DNA of 64,000 nt from positions 62,001-126,000 of the forward strand of contig JAIOQX010000006.1 of NCBI GenBank assembly GCA_021108415.1, in the 5' to 3' direction. This document shows, piece by piece, positions 17,162 to 26,755 of this stretch (position 1 is its first letter; every line of letters starts with the position of its first letter). This stretch comes from Acholeplasmataceae bacterium. GTDB lineage: Bacteria; Bacillota_I; Bacilli_A; Acholeplasmatales; Acholeplasmataceae. A program made the position numbers and the translations under genes. The notes under the pieces are model-generated. The model saw only the letters and a program-made list of their open reading frames with translations, did no database searches and was not told where the DNA came from.

Positions 17162-18658
17162 CTATAAATACTTCGTTGTCAATTTAAACAGTTCTGCTTG
17201 AGAAGCTGTCTTCGTATCTAATATGCCTGCTAGTCTACCATTACTCATTACACCGATACGATCGGTAATCCCAAGTAATTCTGGCATCTCACTAGATACC
17301 ATAATAATTGACTTGCCTTGTGAAACTAAATCTAACATTAATTGATAAATTTCATATTTTGCACCAACGTCAATACCTCTAGTTGGTTCATCCATCAATA
17401 AGATATCAGGATTTGTTAACAACCATCTACCAATAATTACTTTTTGTTGATTCCCACCACTTAAAGCACGAATTCTTAATTTCTTAGATGCTGCTTTAAT
17501 TCTCATTGCATTAAATTGTCTATCTGTATCTAAATCAATTTGTCTATCATCTAACAAACCGATTTTATTAACATAATTATGAATGTTCGCGATTGTCATA
17601 TTAAAGGTAATATCCCCTAAAGGATAAATCCCAGTTTCACGTCGTTCTTCTGTAATTAATGCAAATTTATTTTTGATTGCTTCAACTGTATTTGCATTTT
17701 TGATTGGCTCACCATTTAAAATGATTTCGCCACTTTCTTTTGTTCTTGCTCCAAATATACTTTCTAACAACTCAGTACGCATAGAACCTACTAAACCACT
17801 AATACCTAAGATTTCACCACGTCTTAAATCAAATGAAACATCTTGAACTTTTGGTTCATAAAGTGTTGTTAAATTCTTAACTTGTAAGACAACATCGCCT
17901 ACGGTGTGTTTTTTATGAGGGAACCGATGTTCTAAATCTCGTCCAACCATCATATTAATAATTTTATCCATAGTCAAATCTTTTGTTGCTTTAGTCCCCA
18001 TATAATCACCATCTCTTAAGACAGTAACATAATCTGATATTTCAAATATTTCTTCCATTTTATGGGAAATATATATAAGACCTATACCTTTTTTCTTTAA
18101 TGTTCTCATAATTTCAAATAGTTTATTAACTTCGTTTTCTGTTAAAGACGATGTTGGTTCATCTAAAACGATGATTTTTGCATCGTATGAAACAGCTTTA
18201 ACAATTTCAACCATTTGTCTTTGAGAAACACTTAATTCGGCTAATGTTTTTGTTGGATCAATTTTTACACCAATACTATTAAATAGTTCGATTGTATCTT
18301 CTAACATTTTTCGTTCATCAACAAATAAACCTTTTTTAGGATATCTACCTAACCAGACATTATCTGTTACCGTTCTAGCTAAAACTTGATTTAACTCTTG
18401 ATGAACCATCGAAACTCCATTTTCTAGAGCATGCTTTGGATCTGTAAAATTAAATTTTTCTCCATTCAAAAAAAACTCGCCTTGATCTTGAGTGTAAATG
18501 CCAAATAAACATTTCATTAATGTTGATTTACCTGCCCCATTTTCACCCATCAACGCATGTATCGTTCCCGGTTTAACACTTATTTCAACATTCTTCAACA
18601 CTTGTACACCACTAAACGATTTACAAACGTCTTTTATTTCTAATAAATATTCGCTCAT
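17162..18658 (-). CDS. mglA: Sugar ABC transporter ATPase, two nucleotide-binding domains
   Basis: A 498-residue fused double ATPase. The first half has Walker [10 protein letters not shown] (about 38-46), a signature LSVSQRQM (about 139-146) and Walker [12 protein letters not shown]. The second half has a divergent Walker A ([11 protein letters not shown], about 288), a good signature LSGGNQQK (about 400) and Walker [13 protein letters not shown]. This asymmetry is normal for the MglA/RbsA family. It powers sugar uptake with the product of mglC and the lipoprotein encoded by mglB. It lies between a hairpin (18726-18757) that follows mglB and the mglC gene. Confidence 0.95.
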   Translation of the reverse strand: MSEYLLEIKDVCKSFSGVQVLKNVEISVKPGTIHALMGENGAGKSTLMKCLFGIYTQDQGEFFLNGEKFNFTDPKHALENGVSMVHQELNQVLARTVTDNVWLGRYPKKGLFVDERKMLEDTIELFNSIGVKIDPTKTLAELSVSQRQMVEIVKAVSYDAKIIVLDEPTSSLTENEVNKLFEIMRTLKKKGIGLIYISHKMEEIFEISDYVTVLRDGDYMGTKATKDLTMDKIINMMVGRDLEHRFPHKKHTVGDVVLQVKNLTTLYEPKVQDVSFDLRRGEILGISGLVGSMRTELLESIFGARTKESGEIILNGEPIKNANTVEAIKNKFALITEERRETGIYPLGDITFNMTIANIHNYVNKIGLLDDRQIDLDTDRQFNAMRIKAASKKLRIRALSGGNQQKVIIGRWLLTNPDILLMDEPTRGIDVGAKYEIYQLMLDLVSQGKSIIMVSSEMPELLGITDRIGVMSNGRLAGILDTKTASQAELFKLTTKYL

Positions 18659-18725
18659 ATTTTATACCTCATTTGCTTGATTACTTTGTCTTGTTGATTC
18701 TTTTTAAGCTTTTTAAATAAACAAA

Positions 18726-18757
18726 ATTATGGAAGTACACTGATGTACTTCCATAAT
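18726..18757 (-). terminator. Intra-operon hairpin between mglB and mglA
   Basis: ATTATGGAAGTACA (18726-18739) and TGTACTTCCATAAT (18744-18757) form a perfect 14-bp stem with a 4-base loop, followed on the minus strand by TTTTGTTT. It lies directly after mglB, so it probably terminates most transcripts or protects the mglB message, giving more binding protein than ATPase and permease. Confidence 0.75.
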
Positions 18758-18778
18758 CAGTTATTTATTTGTTAAAGA

Positions 18779-19789
18779 TTATTGGAAATCTGCAACGTTT
18801 GTAGCATCAACTGCAACGTAAGGAACACGTACTGCTTTAGTTCCAGTAGCGCTGTCTAATACCCAGTCAGTGCCTTCTAATACATCATTACCTAATGCAG
18901 CATTGATAGCTAAGTCTAAAGTAGCTTGAGCTTGTTTAACGCCATCATTAAGAACTGTACCATTCATATCGCCAGAAACGATCTTAGCTAATGCTTCTGC
19001 TAATGCATCAACACCAAATACTGGAATTGAAACACTTGCGTTTGCCATAGCTTGGATTGCACCAAATGCCATACCATCGTTATTAGAGATAACTAATTCG
19101 ATGTCATCACCAAAGTCAGTTGATAACCAAGCAGCCATTGTTTCAGATGCTTCAGTAGTTGACCAAGTTGTAGAAGGTTGAAGACCTAATTCATTAACAG
19201 TAATACCAGCATCAGTAAATGCTTTAACAGCTTCTAAAGTACGAGCTTCAGCATCTGGATGGCCTGGTTCACCTTTTAATAGTACATAGTCTAATACGCC
19301 ATCAGAATTTAAATCCCAAGAAGCGTTAGCTTGCCATGCAGCTACCATCATTTCACCTTGGATAATTCCAGCTTCAGCTGAATCTGTTCCAACGTACCAT
19401 ACTTTATCGTAAGTATCCATTGCGCCATCTACTGTAGATTCTTTGTTGAAAAGGATTAGAGGGATATCAGCATCTTTTGCTTTTGCAATAATAGTCGCTG
19501 CAGCTGCAGGGTCTACTAAGTTGATTGCTAATACGTCAACACCTTTAGTGATGAATGTATCTACTTGATTGTTTAATGTAGCTTGAGATCCTTCTGAATC
19601 TACTACTTCTAAGTCTACGCCTTTTTCAGTTGCGTATCTTTCTAATTCTGGACGAACAACGCCATTCATGAAGTTATCATTGAATGTATAGATGTTAGCA
19701 CCGATTGTTACTGTATCATCATCGCCTTGACAAGCCACTAAAGTGACAGCAAATAATAAAACAGCTACTAATGTTAAAACTTTTTTCAT
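18779..19789 (-). CDS. mglB: Galactose-type sugar-binding lipoprotein
   Basis: A 336-residue extracellular sugar-binding protein of the galactose/glucose-binding family (periplasmic-binding fold, PF13407-like). The signal peptide ends with LVAC (lipobox Cys20). Typical segments are VDVLAINLVDPAAA (about 84-97), LLKGEPGHPDAEARTLEA (about 169-186), ELVISNNDGMAFGAIQAM (about 227-244) and FGVDALAEAL. It hands sugar to the MglA/MglC transporter. Its promoter carries two cre boxes (19813-19854), so catabolite control is likely. It is a paralogue of the binding protein encoded at 19936-20955, which is paired with a two-component system. Confidence 0.93.
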   Translation of the reverse strand: MKKVLTLVAVLLFAVTLVACQGDDDTVTIGANIYTFNDNFMNGVVRPELERYATEKGVDLEVVDSEGSQATLNNQVDTFITKGVDVLAINLVDPAAAATIIAKAKDADIPLILFNKESTVDGAMDTYDKVWYVGTDSAEAGIIQGEMMVAAWQANASWDLNSDGVLDYVLLKGEPGHPDAEARTLEAVKAFTDAGITVNELGLQPSTTWSTTEASETMAAWLSTDFGDDIELVISNNDGMAFGAIQAMANASVSIPVFGVDALAEALAKIVSGDMNGTVLNDGVKQAQATLDLAINAALGNDVLEGTDWVLDSATGTKAVRVPYVAVDATNVADFQ

Positions 19790-19812
19790 TTTTTGTTTCC
19801 TCCTATTTTTGT

Positions 19813-19854
19813 TTTAAGCGCTTTCATCTTATCAATAATTGAAAGCACTTACAA
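19813..19854 (-). promoter_or_regulatory. mgl promoter with two cre boxes
   Basis: Minus-strand promoter with -35 TTGTAA (19849-19854), 17-base spacer and -10 TAAGAT (19826-19831). TGAAAGCGCTTAAA (19813-19826, minus) matches the cre consensus TGWAANCGNTNWCA at 13 of 14 positions; TGAAAGCACTTACA (19840-19853, plus) also at 13 of 14. One box overlaps the -35, the other lies at the -10/start region. Together they are an 11-bp inverted repeat, so some of the symmetry may be for one regulator binding twice. Confidence 0.7.
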
Positions 19855-19935
19855 TGTAAAATATTACTTATATGTTGTGAATTTTTACTTTTTACATTAA
19901 AATTGTCGAAAACTAAACTATTTATGGTGTTACTC

Positions 19936-20955
19936 TTAAGATTCTGGTTCGTATCGCTTATAATCTACCCAAATATACTTATCATTTACCAATTCAAATG
20001 ATAGATCATCTAAATTTGTGCCATCTAAGATGGCTTGAACTAATTCGATTAAAACTAAGCTCATTGTTTGTGAGTCATTTATAACAGTACCATATAAATA
20101 TCCATTATCTATATAAGGAATAGCATCTGCAATACCATCAATACCAACTACTGGTATCCATGTATCAATTTCAGGATCAATGATGCCGTTTTCGTCTATA
20201 TCTACAAATAATTCATTTTCAATCATCGAGTCAATGGCACCAAGTGCCATTGCATCATTGTTTGAAATCACTAATTCGATTTCACCTTCAAGATCAAATA
20301 ACAGTTTATTCATGCCTTCATATGCTTTATCTCTTTGCCAGTCACAAATCTCAATAGATATGATTTCAAGTTCATAACCATATTTTTCTAACTCATCAAC
20401 TACAACTTCTGTTCTAATTTCTGCATCTTGATGTCCTTGCTCACCCTTGAAAATAACCAATTGGATGATTTGATCTGAGTTTTTATCTAAATCACTTAAA
20501 TTATTCGGGTTACCAAACAATTCTATAATCATTTCAGATTGAATAATCGCACTATTTTCTGCTGGAGCTCCGATATAATACAATTGATCCCAACTATTCA
20601 TATCTTTTTTTAAAGGTTCACGATTTATAAAAATTAAAGGAATCTCTTGTTTTTTTGCTTCATTAATGATTGTATAAGCTCCAAGTCTATCGACTGGATT
20701 AATGATCATCAAACGCGGATTATCATCTAATAGTTCTTCAATAATTTCATTTTGAATTAATTGTGAGTTTTGAGAATCATATGATTTAATATCAACATTT
20801 CCAGCCGCATCATCTAATATATAATTTTTAAACTCTAAGATGTATGGATCTGATTCATCATATAAAATTAAGGGGATGCGATCATTTTCTGATTTGCATC
20901 CTAAAAGAACAAACAATAAAACAAAAGCTATACACATAGTTATAATTTTTTTCAT
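19936..20955 (-). CDS. Sugar-binding lipoprotein of a three-component sensor
   Basis: A 339-residue lipoprotein (lipobox LLGC, Cys20) of the same family as MglB: it shares INPVDRLGA, FKGEQGHQDAEIRTE, ELVISNNDAMALGAID and WIPVVGIDGIADA. It is encoded at the end of an operon with a sensor kinase and an AraC-type regulator, overlapping the kinase stop by one base (TAATG). It lies just upstream of mglB, in the same direction. Its likely job is to bind sugar outside the cell and present it to the kinase rather than to feed the transporter, as in the XylF-type three-gene sensors of clostridia. Partner choice is inference from gene order. Confidence 0.85.
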   Translation of the reverse strand: MKKIITMCIAFVLLFVLLGCKSENDRIPLILYDESDPYILEFKNYILDDAAGNVDIKSYDSQNSQLIQNEIIEELLDDNPRLMIINPVDRLGAYTIINEAKKQEIPLIFINREPLKKDMNSWDQLYYIGAPAENSAIIQSEMIIELFGNPNNLSDLDKNSDQIIQLVIFKGEQGHQDAEIRTEVVVDELEKYGYELEIISIEICDWQRDKAYEGMNKLLFDLEGEIELVISNNDAMALGAIDSMIENELFVDIDENGIIDPEIDTWIPVVGIDGIADAIPYIDNGYLYGTVINDSQTMSLVLIELVQAILDGTNLDDLSFELVNDKYIWVDYKRYEPES

Positions 20956-22679
20956 TATTTTGCCCTCTCTTTTGGAATGATTAATCTAAAAACAGTCTTT
21001 TCATCTAATTCACTGTCTATAATAAAATCAAAAGATTCACCATAATATATCTTTAATCGCATATATACATTTCTTAATCCAATACTCTTGCTCATAATAC
21101 CGTATTTAATACTCTTATATAATGTTTCTATCTTTTCATCAGGGATTCCATATCCATCGTCTTCAACTTCAAGAATTAATTGATCATCTTTAATAAATGC
21201 TCTGATCGTAATCTTTCCTGAATTGTACTCAGTATTAATACCATGATAAATTGCATTTTCAATTAATGGTTGTAAGCTTAATTTAACGACTTTATAATCT
21301 AGAACTTCATCATCAACTTCAAATGCAAAATCAAATTTATCGTTATATCTAATCTTTTGAATTAATAAGTAATTTCTTGCATGTTCTAATTCTTCTTTTA
21401 ATAAAATGATGTTTTCGCCTCTAGAAATAGATATTCTAAAGAATTTAGATAATGCAACAACCATCTCTACCACTTTATCATTTAGTTTATTTTCAGATAG
21501 ATAAACAATAGAATCTAATGTGTTATATAAGAAATGAGGGTTGATCTGGTTTTGAAGTGCTTGAAACTCTGTTTTTCTTTTTTCTTTTTGTTCTGTCAAT
21601 ACTTTTTCCATTAAAGATCTGATTTCATCAATCATCGCGTTAAAGCTATGCGCCAATACAATAACTTCTTTTTGTCCTTTAATTTCAATAGATTGATAGA
21701 AATCTCCACTTTCAATCAATTGCATATGATCTTTAAGTTTATTGATTGGTTTAGAAATACCATTTGCGATCATTGATGTGACGACTAAAGTGATTGCTAA
21801 TGTAGAAATTGTAATGATCACTAAAATAAGTAAATTTTGTCTACCTGCTTCTTCAATAATCTCTGTATTGATAAAAGTAGCTAAGATCCATCTCGTATCT
21901 TTTAATGTATTTGCGTTTACATACATACTTAATCCATTGATGGTAACACTTTGTCCACGAAATATATCTTGAGCAATAACTAAACTCTCACATTGATTGG
22001 TTTGACAATCTTCTAGATCAGAATATATAAGTGAATCATCATCATTTAAAATAACGATATGTCCACCTTCACCTAAATTTGTTGTCTCTGTCAGTTGAAT
22101 GATACTAGAGGTATTAATATCGACGACTAAAATAGCACTAGATTTAATGCCACCCACATAATAATCAACAATCTTCGTCACGGTAATCACTTCTGCATTA
22201 GATGATTGATAGATATCTTGTAGATGTGGTGAACTAAAATGATAAATTAAATCTACACTTATGACATCTAAATACCACTCCTTTTGAGTGATATCATCAT
22301 CTGTGATTTCTTTAAACGAACTATTAACAATTTCACGCCCAGCAAAATCGATTAAAACAATAGATTCAATATCAGTTTGAACATCAGCAGCTTGAGCATA
22401 AATATCTTCTAGTAAATGATTTTCATTTTTCAATCCATGTTCAATCGTCTTTTGTTGAATATAGTTGGCTGTATCAATAACTGATGCGATATAATTTTCA
22501 AAGTTTAAAATGATTTGTTTGTTAATTTCTTTAGATGATGTTTCTCCTAATTCTTGAGTTGTTCTTTCGTAATTAACAAATGATAAAAAAGATGAAACAA
22601 TTAAAGAAATAATCACAATTAAGACTGTTGGAATTAAAATAGAGTCGCGTATGGATGCGTTTTTAAATATATTACGCAT
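20955..22679 (-). CDS. YesM-type sensor histidine kinase
   Basis: A 574-residue membrane kinase. Helix 1 is at about 14-36, an extracellular Cache-like domain at about 40-280, helix 2 at about 282-308, then HAMP (about 310-360), a His-kinase domain with the phosphorylated His in INPHFLYNTLDSI (about 384-396), and a HATPase domain with LIENAIYHGI (N box), DDGYGIPDE (G1) and later GIGLRN-like SIGLRNVYMRL. This is the LytS/YesM class that pairs with AraC-type regulators. The gene overlaps the regulator by 8 bases and the lipoprotein by 1, so the three are translated together. The extracellular domain may read the lipoprotein. Confidence 0.93.
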   Translation of the reverse strand: MRNIFKNASIRDSILIPTVLIVIISLIVSSFLSFVNYERTTQELGETSSKEINKQIILNFENYIASVIDTANYIQQKTIEHGLKNENHLLEDIYAQAADVQTDIESIVLIDFAGREIVNSSFKEITDDDITQKEWYLDVISVDLIYHFSSPHLQDIYQSSNAEVITVTKIVDYYVGGIKSSAILVVDINTSSIIQLTETTNLGEGGHIVILNDDDSLIYSDLEDCQTNQCESLVIAQDIFRGQSVTINGLSMYVNANTLKDTRWILATFINTEIIEEAGRQNLLILVIITISTLAITLVVTSMIANGISKPINKLKDHMQLIESGDFYQSIEIKGQKEVIVLAHSFNAMIDEIRSLMEKVLTEQKEKRKTEFQALQNQINPHFLYNTLDSIVYLSENKLNDKVVEMVVALSKFFRISISRGENIILLKEELEHARNYLLIQKIRYNDKFDFAFEVDDEVLDYKVVKLSLQPLIENAIYHGINTEYNSGKITIRAFIKDDQLILEVEDDGYGIPDEKIETLYKSIKYGIMSKSIGLRNVYMRLKIYYGESFDFIIDSELDEKTVFRLIIPKERAK

Positions 22680-24258
22680 TGTTTCTAAACTCTTTAGGGC
22701 TTAAGCCTTCATATTTTTTAAAGCTATGAGAAAAATAATAAACCTCATTGTATCCAACCATTTTAGCGATGTTAACGATTTTCTCATTAGAAAATCTTAA
22801 CATCTCTTTCGCTTTTTCCATACGATATTTAATTAATTCTTTATTGAATGTTACACCTTTTCTCTTTTTTAAGAGCATACTTAAATATGAGACACTAATA
22901 TTTAACTCTGAAGTGATTGTCTCAAGTGAAATATTTGAATCTGCAAAGTTTTTTTCTATATATGTATAAACTTCTTCAACTATTTTTTCTGTTTTATCAA
23001 CTTGTGATTTAACATTCTTTTTTCTCATATTTAAAATCGCATCATAAATATAAGTTTTCAATTCTTGAACATCATTTAATTTAAGCATCTCTTCAATCAT
23101 ATTACCTTTGATAACATCTGAGACATCAACGTTAATTGACGCCGCAAAGTTTATTAAACTATTGGCTAGCTTAATGATTAGCAATTGTGGATCTAAGATA
23201 TATCTTTTTTCACCTTGTGAAGAAAGATTTAAAATATTTGTTATATTATCTTGGATGTCTTTTTTATCTCCATATTTTAAGACATACTCAAATTCAGTTA
23301 AAGCAGATTCATCAATTAAGATATGTTTGTATTCTTTTTCTTCGATATCGTTATAATAAATAATTTGCCCCATATTAAAATACTTAGAATGTCTAAGTGC
23401 TTTTTCACTTTCTCTACATGCATTAGGATATTCACTAAACTGATGCAAGATTTTAGATATACCAATATCTAGTGTTGTTTGTCTATATTCTTCAGCATAC
23501 TTAATGATTTCATATAATTCAGCATCAATATCAGACCCATTTTTAATTTTTTTATCTTCAATCACAAAAACTAATCCTTCAGGAATTAAAAAATGGTGAT
23601 GATATGAAAAACTATTAAAGACTTTTTCAAACAAACTTCCAATAAAAACTTTAGTTTCTTCTGAATTATTAATATCAGCTTCTATATCAAAACCAATCAT
23701 ACCAATGAGATAATTTCCATCATCTAAATTGATGCCATATTGCTCAAGATGAGATATATCATTTTTGCTCAAACTACCTTTAAACCGATAACTACTCAAA
23801 TAGGAATTAATTAGCATAGGAATAGATTCATTATATTTTTGATGAATCAATTGAGATTTAGATAAGAAATCAAACTCTTGATCTAAAACAACTTTTAATT
23901 TTTCTAAAAATGCATCAATATCTTCGCTTGTCACAGGTTTCATCAAATAACTAACAACTTTTAATTCAATTGCTTTATAAGCAAAATCAAATTCATCATA
24001 ACCTGAAATAAACGCAACCTTAGTCGTTGGATAATCACGTCTAATAATGCGCGCTAATTCGATGCCATTGATAAATGGCATTTTAATATCTGTTAAAACC
24101 ACATGTGGTTTATATTTTTCTATTAATTCAAGTGCATCATACCCATTGCCAGCTTTACCAACAACTTCAAATCCACTCTCAGGATTGATTTTAGATAAAA
24201 TTCTACCACGAACATCATCTTCATCATCAACTAGAATCATGCGATAGTTTTCACTCAT
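22672..24258 (-). CDS. YesN-type response regulator, AraC DNA-binding domain
   Basis: A 528-residue regulator. A receiver domain occupies residues 5-120: acidic residues DDEDD (11-15), phospho-acceptor Asp in VLTDIKMPF (about 57) and Lys in SYLMKPV (about 107). The middle (about 130-410) is the usual poorly conserved YesN linker. The C-terminal 100 residues have two helix-turn-helices of the AraC family, ending in VGYNEVYYFSHSFKKYEGLSPKEFR. It is the first gene of the sensor operon and has its own promoter (24329-24357). The expected target is mglB upstream DNA; the palindrome there is occupied by cre-like boxes, so the operator is not identified. Confidence 0.93.
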   Translation of the reverse strand: MSENYRMILVDDEDDVRGRILSKINPESGFEVVGKAGNGYDALELIEKYKPHVVLTDIKMPFINGIELARIIRRDYPTTKVAFISGYDEFDFAYKAIELKVVSYLMKPVTSEDIDAFLEKLKVVLDQEFDFLSKSQLIHQKYNESIPMLINSYLSSYRFKGSLSKNDISHLEQYGINLDDGNYLIGMIGFDIEADINNSEETKVFIGSLFEKVFNSFSYHHHFLIPEGLVFVIEDKKIKNGSDIDAELYEIIKYAEEYRQTTLDIGISKILHQFSEYPNACRESEKALRHSKYFNMGQIIYYNDIEEKEYKHILIDESALTEFEYVLKYGDKKDIQDNITNILNLSSQGEKRYILDPQLLIIKLANSLINFAASINVDVSDVIKGNMIEEMLKLNDVQELKTYIYDAILNMRKKNVKSQVDKTEKIVEEVYTYIEKNFADSNISLETITSELNISVSYLSMLLKKRKGVTFNKELIKYRMEKAKEMLRFSNEKIVNIAKMVGYNEVYYFSHSFKKYEGLSPKEFRNNA

Positions 24259-24328
24259 TGATTCACCTACTCACTTTTTATTTATATGAATCTATCTACC
24301 AAATAGTTTTTAAAATATCTTTGTAGTA

Positions 24329-24357
24329 ATTATAACATGTTTAATCCGTTATATAAA
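24329..24357 (-). promoter_or_regulatory. Promoter of the sugar-sensor operon
   Basis: Minus strand: -35 TTTATA (24352-24357), 17-base spacer, -10 TATAAT (24329-24334) preceded by TGT (extended -10). It lies in the gap between the YwbE gene and the regulator and is followed by a leader of about 65 bases and a GTAGGTG ribosome-binding site. Confidence 0.65.
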
Positions 24358-24546
24358 TTAAGTATTTTTAACTCTACCCACTATACCCTGATCTGTCATC
24401 ACTTTAATTCCATGAGGATGAAATGATGACTTAGTTAATATTTTATCAACAATTCCTTTAGTTAATATACCACTTCTTTGGTTTTGTTTCTCAACAATGG
24501 ATACTTCTTGTCCAATTTTTATGTTTTCTCTATATCTACCATCCAT
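24358..24546 (-). CDS. ywbE: YwbE-family small protein
   Basis: A 62-residue basic protein of the conserved YwbE family: KIGQEVSIVEKQNQRSG near the N-terminus, LTKGIVDKILTKSSFHPHGIKV in the middle and GIVGRVK at the end, an OB- or SH3-like small beta fold. The function of the family is unknown. A GGAG site precedes the ATG. The gene stands alone, with a bidirectional terminator downstream of its neighbour (24617-24644). Confidence 0.88.
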   Translation of the reverse strand: MDGRYRENIKIGQEVSIVEKQNQRSGILTKGIVDKILTKSSFHPHGIKVMTDQGIVGRVKNT

Positions 24547-24616
24547 AATAACTCTCCTATTTGTTTAATGCTTTATCGTATACTTATCATAGCATATGAT
24601 AAACTGTTTTACATAT

Positions 24617-24644
24617 AAAAAAAGTCTAATAAATAGACTTTTTT
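24617..24644. terminator. Bidirectional terminator
   Basis: AAAAAAGTCTA (24618-24628) and TAGACTTTTTT (24634-24644) form an 11-bp stem with a 5-base loop and A/T runs on both sides. It ends the HD-GYP gene at 24662 and separates it from ywbE. Confidence 0.88.
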
Positions 24645-24661
24645 CTAAATGTATACATATC

Positions 24662-25921
24662 TTAAAATGATTCATCTTTAAAGCTTTGCATCAAATCAAT
24701 AAACTCACTTGCAACAATTGGATCAAAGTGATTGCCAATACCTTCTTTAATAATACTTAAACTCTTTTCTCTTGAAAAAGCTTTTTTATACGATCTTTCA
24801 CTAACTAATGCATCAAATACATCGACCACCGCAACTATTCTTGCTGCTAGAGGTGTCTCTTTACCCTTTAAACCATCTGGATATCCTTTCCCATCCCAAC
24901 GTTCATGATGAGATCTAGATATCTGTAAGCCCAAATCTATAAACAAGTTATCCTTATATTTATGTTGCATTTCTTTTAACATTTCATATCCTATCGTCGT
25001 ATGTGTTTTAATGATTTCAAACTCTTCTGATGTTAATTTGCCTGGTTTGTTTAAAATCGTATCAGATATCGCAATTTTTCCGATATCGTGAAGTGAGCTT
25101 GCTAGTTTAATGACTTCAATAAAATCTTTTTTCTTTGCTTTGTTCTCTTTATAAAATGAAGCTGGAAGTTTATTTGCTAATAAAAAAGCTAAATTGCTAA
25201 CTTTATTGATATGGTTACCAGTCATTAAATCTCTAGATTCAGCAAGTTTTGCTAAAGTCAAAATGGTTGCTGTATGATAATTTTTTGTTTCTTCATATTG
25301 TTTATATATTTGTTTCTCTAAAACAATCTTTTCACCAGTAATAATTGTTTCTTGATAATATTGATTTAATCTATACTGTTCAAAATATCTTGATCCCATG
25401 ACGCCAATGAAACAAAAACTTAAATAAAATATTAGAGTTATTAAAATAACAGATATATCAATTCCGCTAAAAAATATAGAAATAAATACAAATGACAAAA
25501 GTATAAATCCTGCACACATGGAAGAATATATAGTTTTTAATCGAACCATAAAGAAATTCAGTGCAAAAACTAAAAATAATCCGCTGAAATAATAGTTTTC
25601 TCCTTCGATTTCTATAATCATCATAATGATTCCAATGCCAGCAACATAGGTTGCTGCCATTAAAACATATTGATAAATATATTTAAAGCTTTTGTGATAT
25701 GAATAGATATAACTAAGCAAGACGATAGGAATAACAAAATGAAACCTAATTTGTAAAAAATATGTTACATAACTTGGATAATACAAATAATCAATCACGC
25801 CAAATAAGGCATACAATAGTGCACCCAATAGTAAAACAGATCTAATATATTTAAGATCTTTTTTAAATGAATACTCTCTATATTTTTCTAATTCTATACC
25901 TTTCATGTGATGTATATTCAT
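24662..25921 (-). CDS. Membrane HD-GYP phosphodiesterase-like protein
   Basis: A 419-residue protein. Residues 25-185 have about six membrane helices, forming an unrecognised sensory domain. A short coiled coil (about 195-215) leads to a C-terminal HD-GYP domain with SSLHDIGKIAI (catalytic HD, about 280), HTTIGYEML and HHERWDGKGYPDGL, the GYP motif. HD-GYP proteins hydrolyse cyclic di-GMP or related cyclic dinucleotides. With the diguanylate cyclase at 56234-57367 this indicates cyclic-di-GMP signalling in this organism. The signal sensed is unknown. Confidence 0.9.
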   Translation of the reverse strand: MNIHHMKGIELEKYREYSFKKDLKYIRSVLLLGALLYALFGVIDYLYYPSYVTYFLQIRFHFVIPIVLLSYIYSYHKSFKYIYQYVLMAATYVAGIGIIMMIIEIEGENYYFSGLFLVFALNFFMVRLKTIYSSMCAGFILLSFVFISIFFSGIDISVILITLIFYLSFCFIGVMGSRYFEQYRLNQYYQETIITGEKIVLEKQIYKQYEETKNYHTATILTLAKLAESRDLMTGNHINKVSNLAFLLANKLPASFYKENKAKKKDFIEVIKLASSLHDIGKIAISDTILNKPGKLTSEEFEIIKTHTTIGYEMLKEMQHKYKDNLFIDLGLQISRSHHERWDGKGYPDGLKGKETPLAARIVAVVDVFDALVSERSYKKAFSREKSLSIIKEGIGNHFDPIVASEFIDLMQSFKDESF

Positions 25922-26084
25922 TAAACGACTCCTGAAATTCTACATAGTCCTTTGCATTATATTTGTATAAGCTGACTATAATGGATATATTCATCATACA
26001 TGAAAAAAAATCAAATTATCTTTCTTTTTTCTTAACTATTATTAATATTATCTTAAAAACAAGTATACATTCGAATTTAGATGT

Positions 26085-26657
26085 CTACTGAGTCAAAAGT
26101 TCTCCAATAATATCAAGATTATCTAATATACTTTGAGAATGTGGTGATCTTTCAAATTGTGAAGTTAAATCATTTCCAGCAAAACATCCTTCATGCTCTC
26201 CATTGTTCCATTCGTTTGTGACATCATATATAATTGAATTAACTGCAATATATGCCATATTACCGTTTTTCCCATCAAATGCACCGAGTTCACTAAGTGT
26301 ATAATAAACAGTTAAATCTTCTGCTAAAACGTCATTCCCAACAATTGTTAAATCATCTAAAACTGATTCTCCATGTGGTGCATTCATAATTTGATCAGTT
26401 GCATCGGTCCCTGCTAAAACACCCATATGTTCTCCATTGGTCCATTTATTAGTTACATCATAAATGACACCTTGAACAACAATATATCCCAAGTTTCCAT
26501 CTCTTCCGTTATATAAAGCCACTTCTTCCATGGTTAAATTCAATAATTCTGTTTGTTCATCTCGATTTCCACCATCTAAATAATTATCATCATCGTCACA
26601 AGCAAACAAGCCAATTGATAATGCAATAAATAAAAATAAAAAGCTAATTTTTTTCAT
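26085..26657 (-). CDS. Lipoprotein with two cytochrome b5-like heme-binding domains
   Basis: A 190-residue secreted lipoprotein (lipobox LFAC, Cys20; an acidic linker with DDDD follows). It carries two tandem cytochrome b5-like domains of about 70 residues. Each has the marks of the clostridial group: IYDVTNxWxNGEH, then AGxDxTxxxxxxPHxxSxL, then LxIxG. Both copies keep both histidines (GEHMG/APHGE and GEHEG/SPHSQ), so each can bind one b-type heme with two axial His. It would sit on the outside of the membrane. The GTG nine bases upstream lies in the GGAAG ribosome-binding site, so the ATG at 26657 is used. Monocistronic; electron partner unknown. Confidence 0.85.
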   Translation of the reverse strand: MKKISFLFLFIALSIGLFACDDDDNYLDGGNRDEQTELLNLTMEEVALYNGRDGNLGYIVVQGVIYDVTNKWTNGEHMGVLAGTDATDQIMNAPHGESVLDDLTIVGNDVLAEDLTVYYTLSELGAFDGKNGNMAYIAVNSIIYDVTNEWNNGEHEGCFAGNDLTSQFERSPHSQSILDNLDIIGELLTQ

Positions 26658-26755
26658 TTTTTTCACTTCCTTTTTTATATTTTATCTCAATATCAAAAAG
26701 TAAACAAAACATAAGCATTTTTTAACAAATATGATATCTATAAATCAAATTTAAC

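Noticed and set aside
16027-24258. Possibility that UGA codes for Trp as in Mycoplasma
   Set aside because: Genes end at TGA without loss of family length (feoA, feoB), and conserved Trp codons are TGG, so the standard bacterial code fits.
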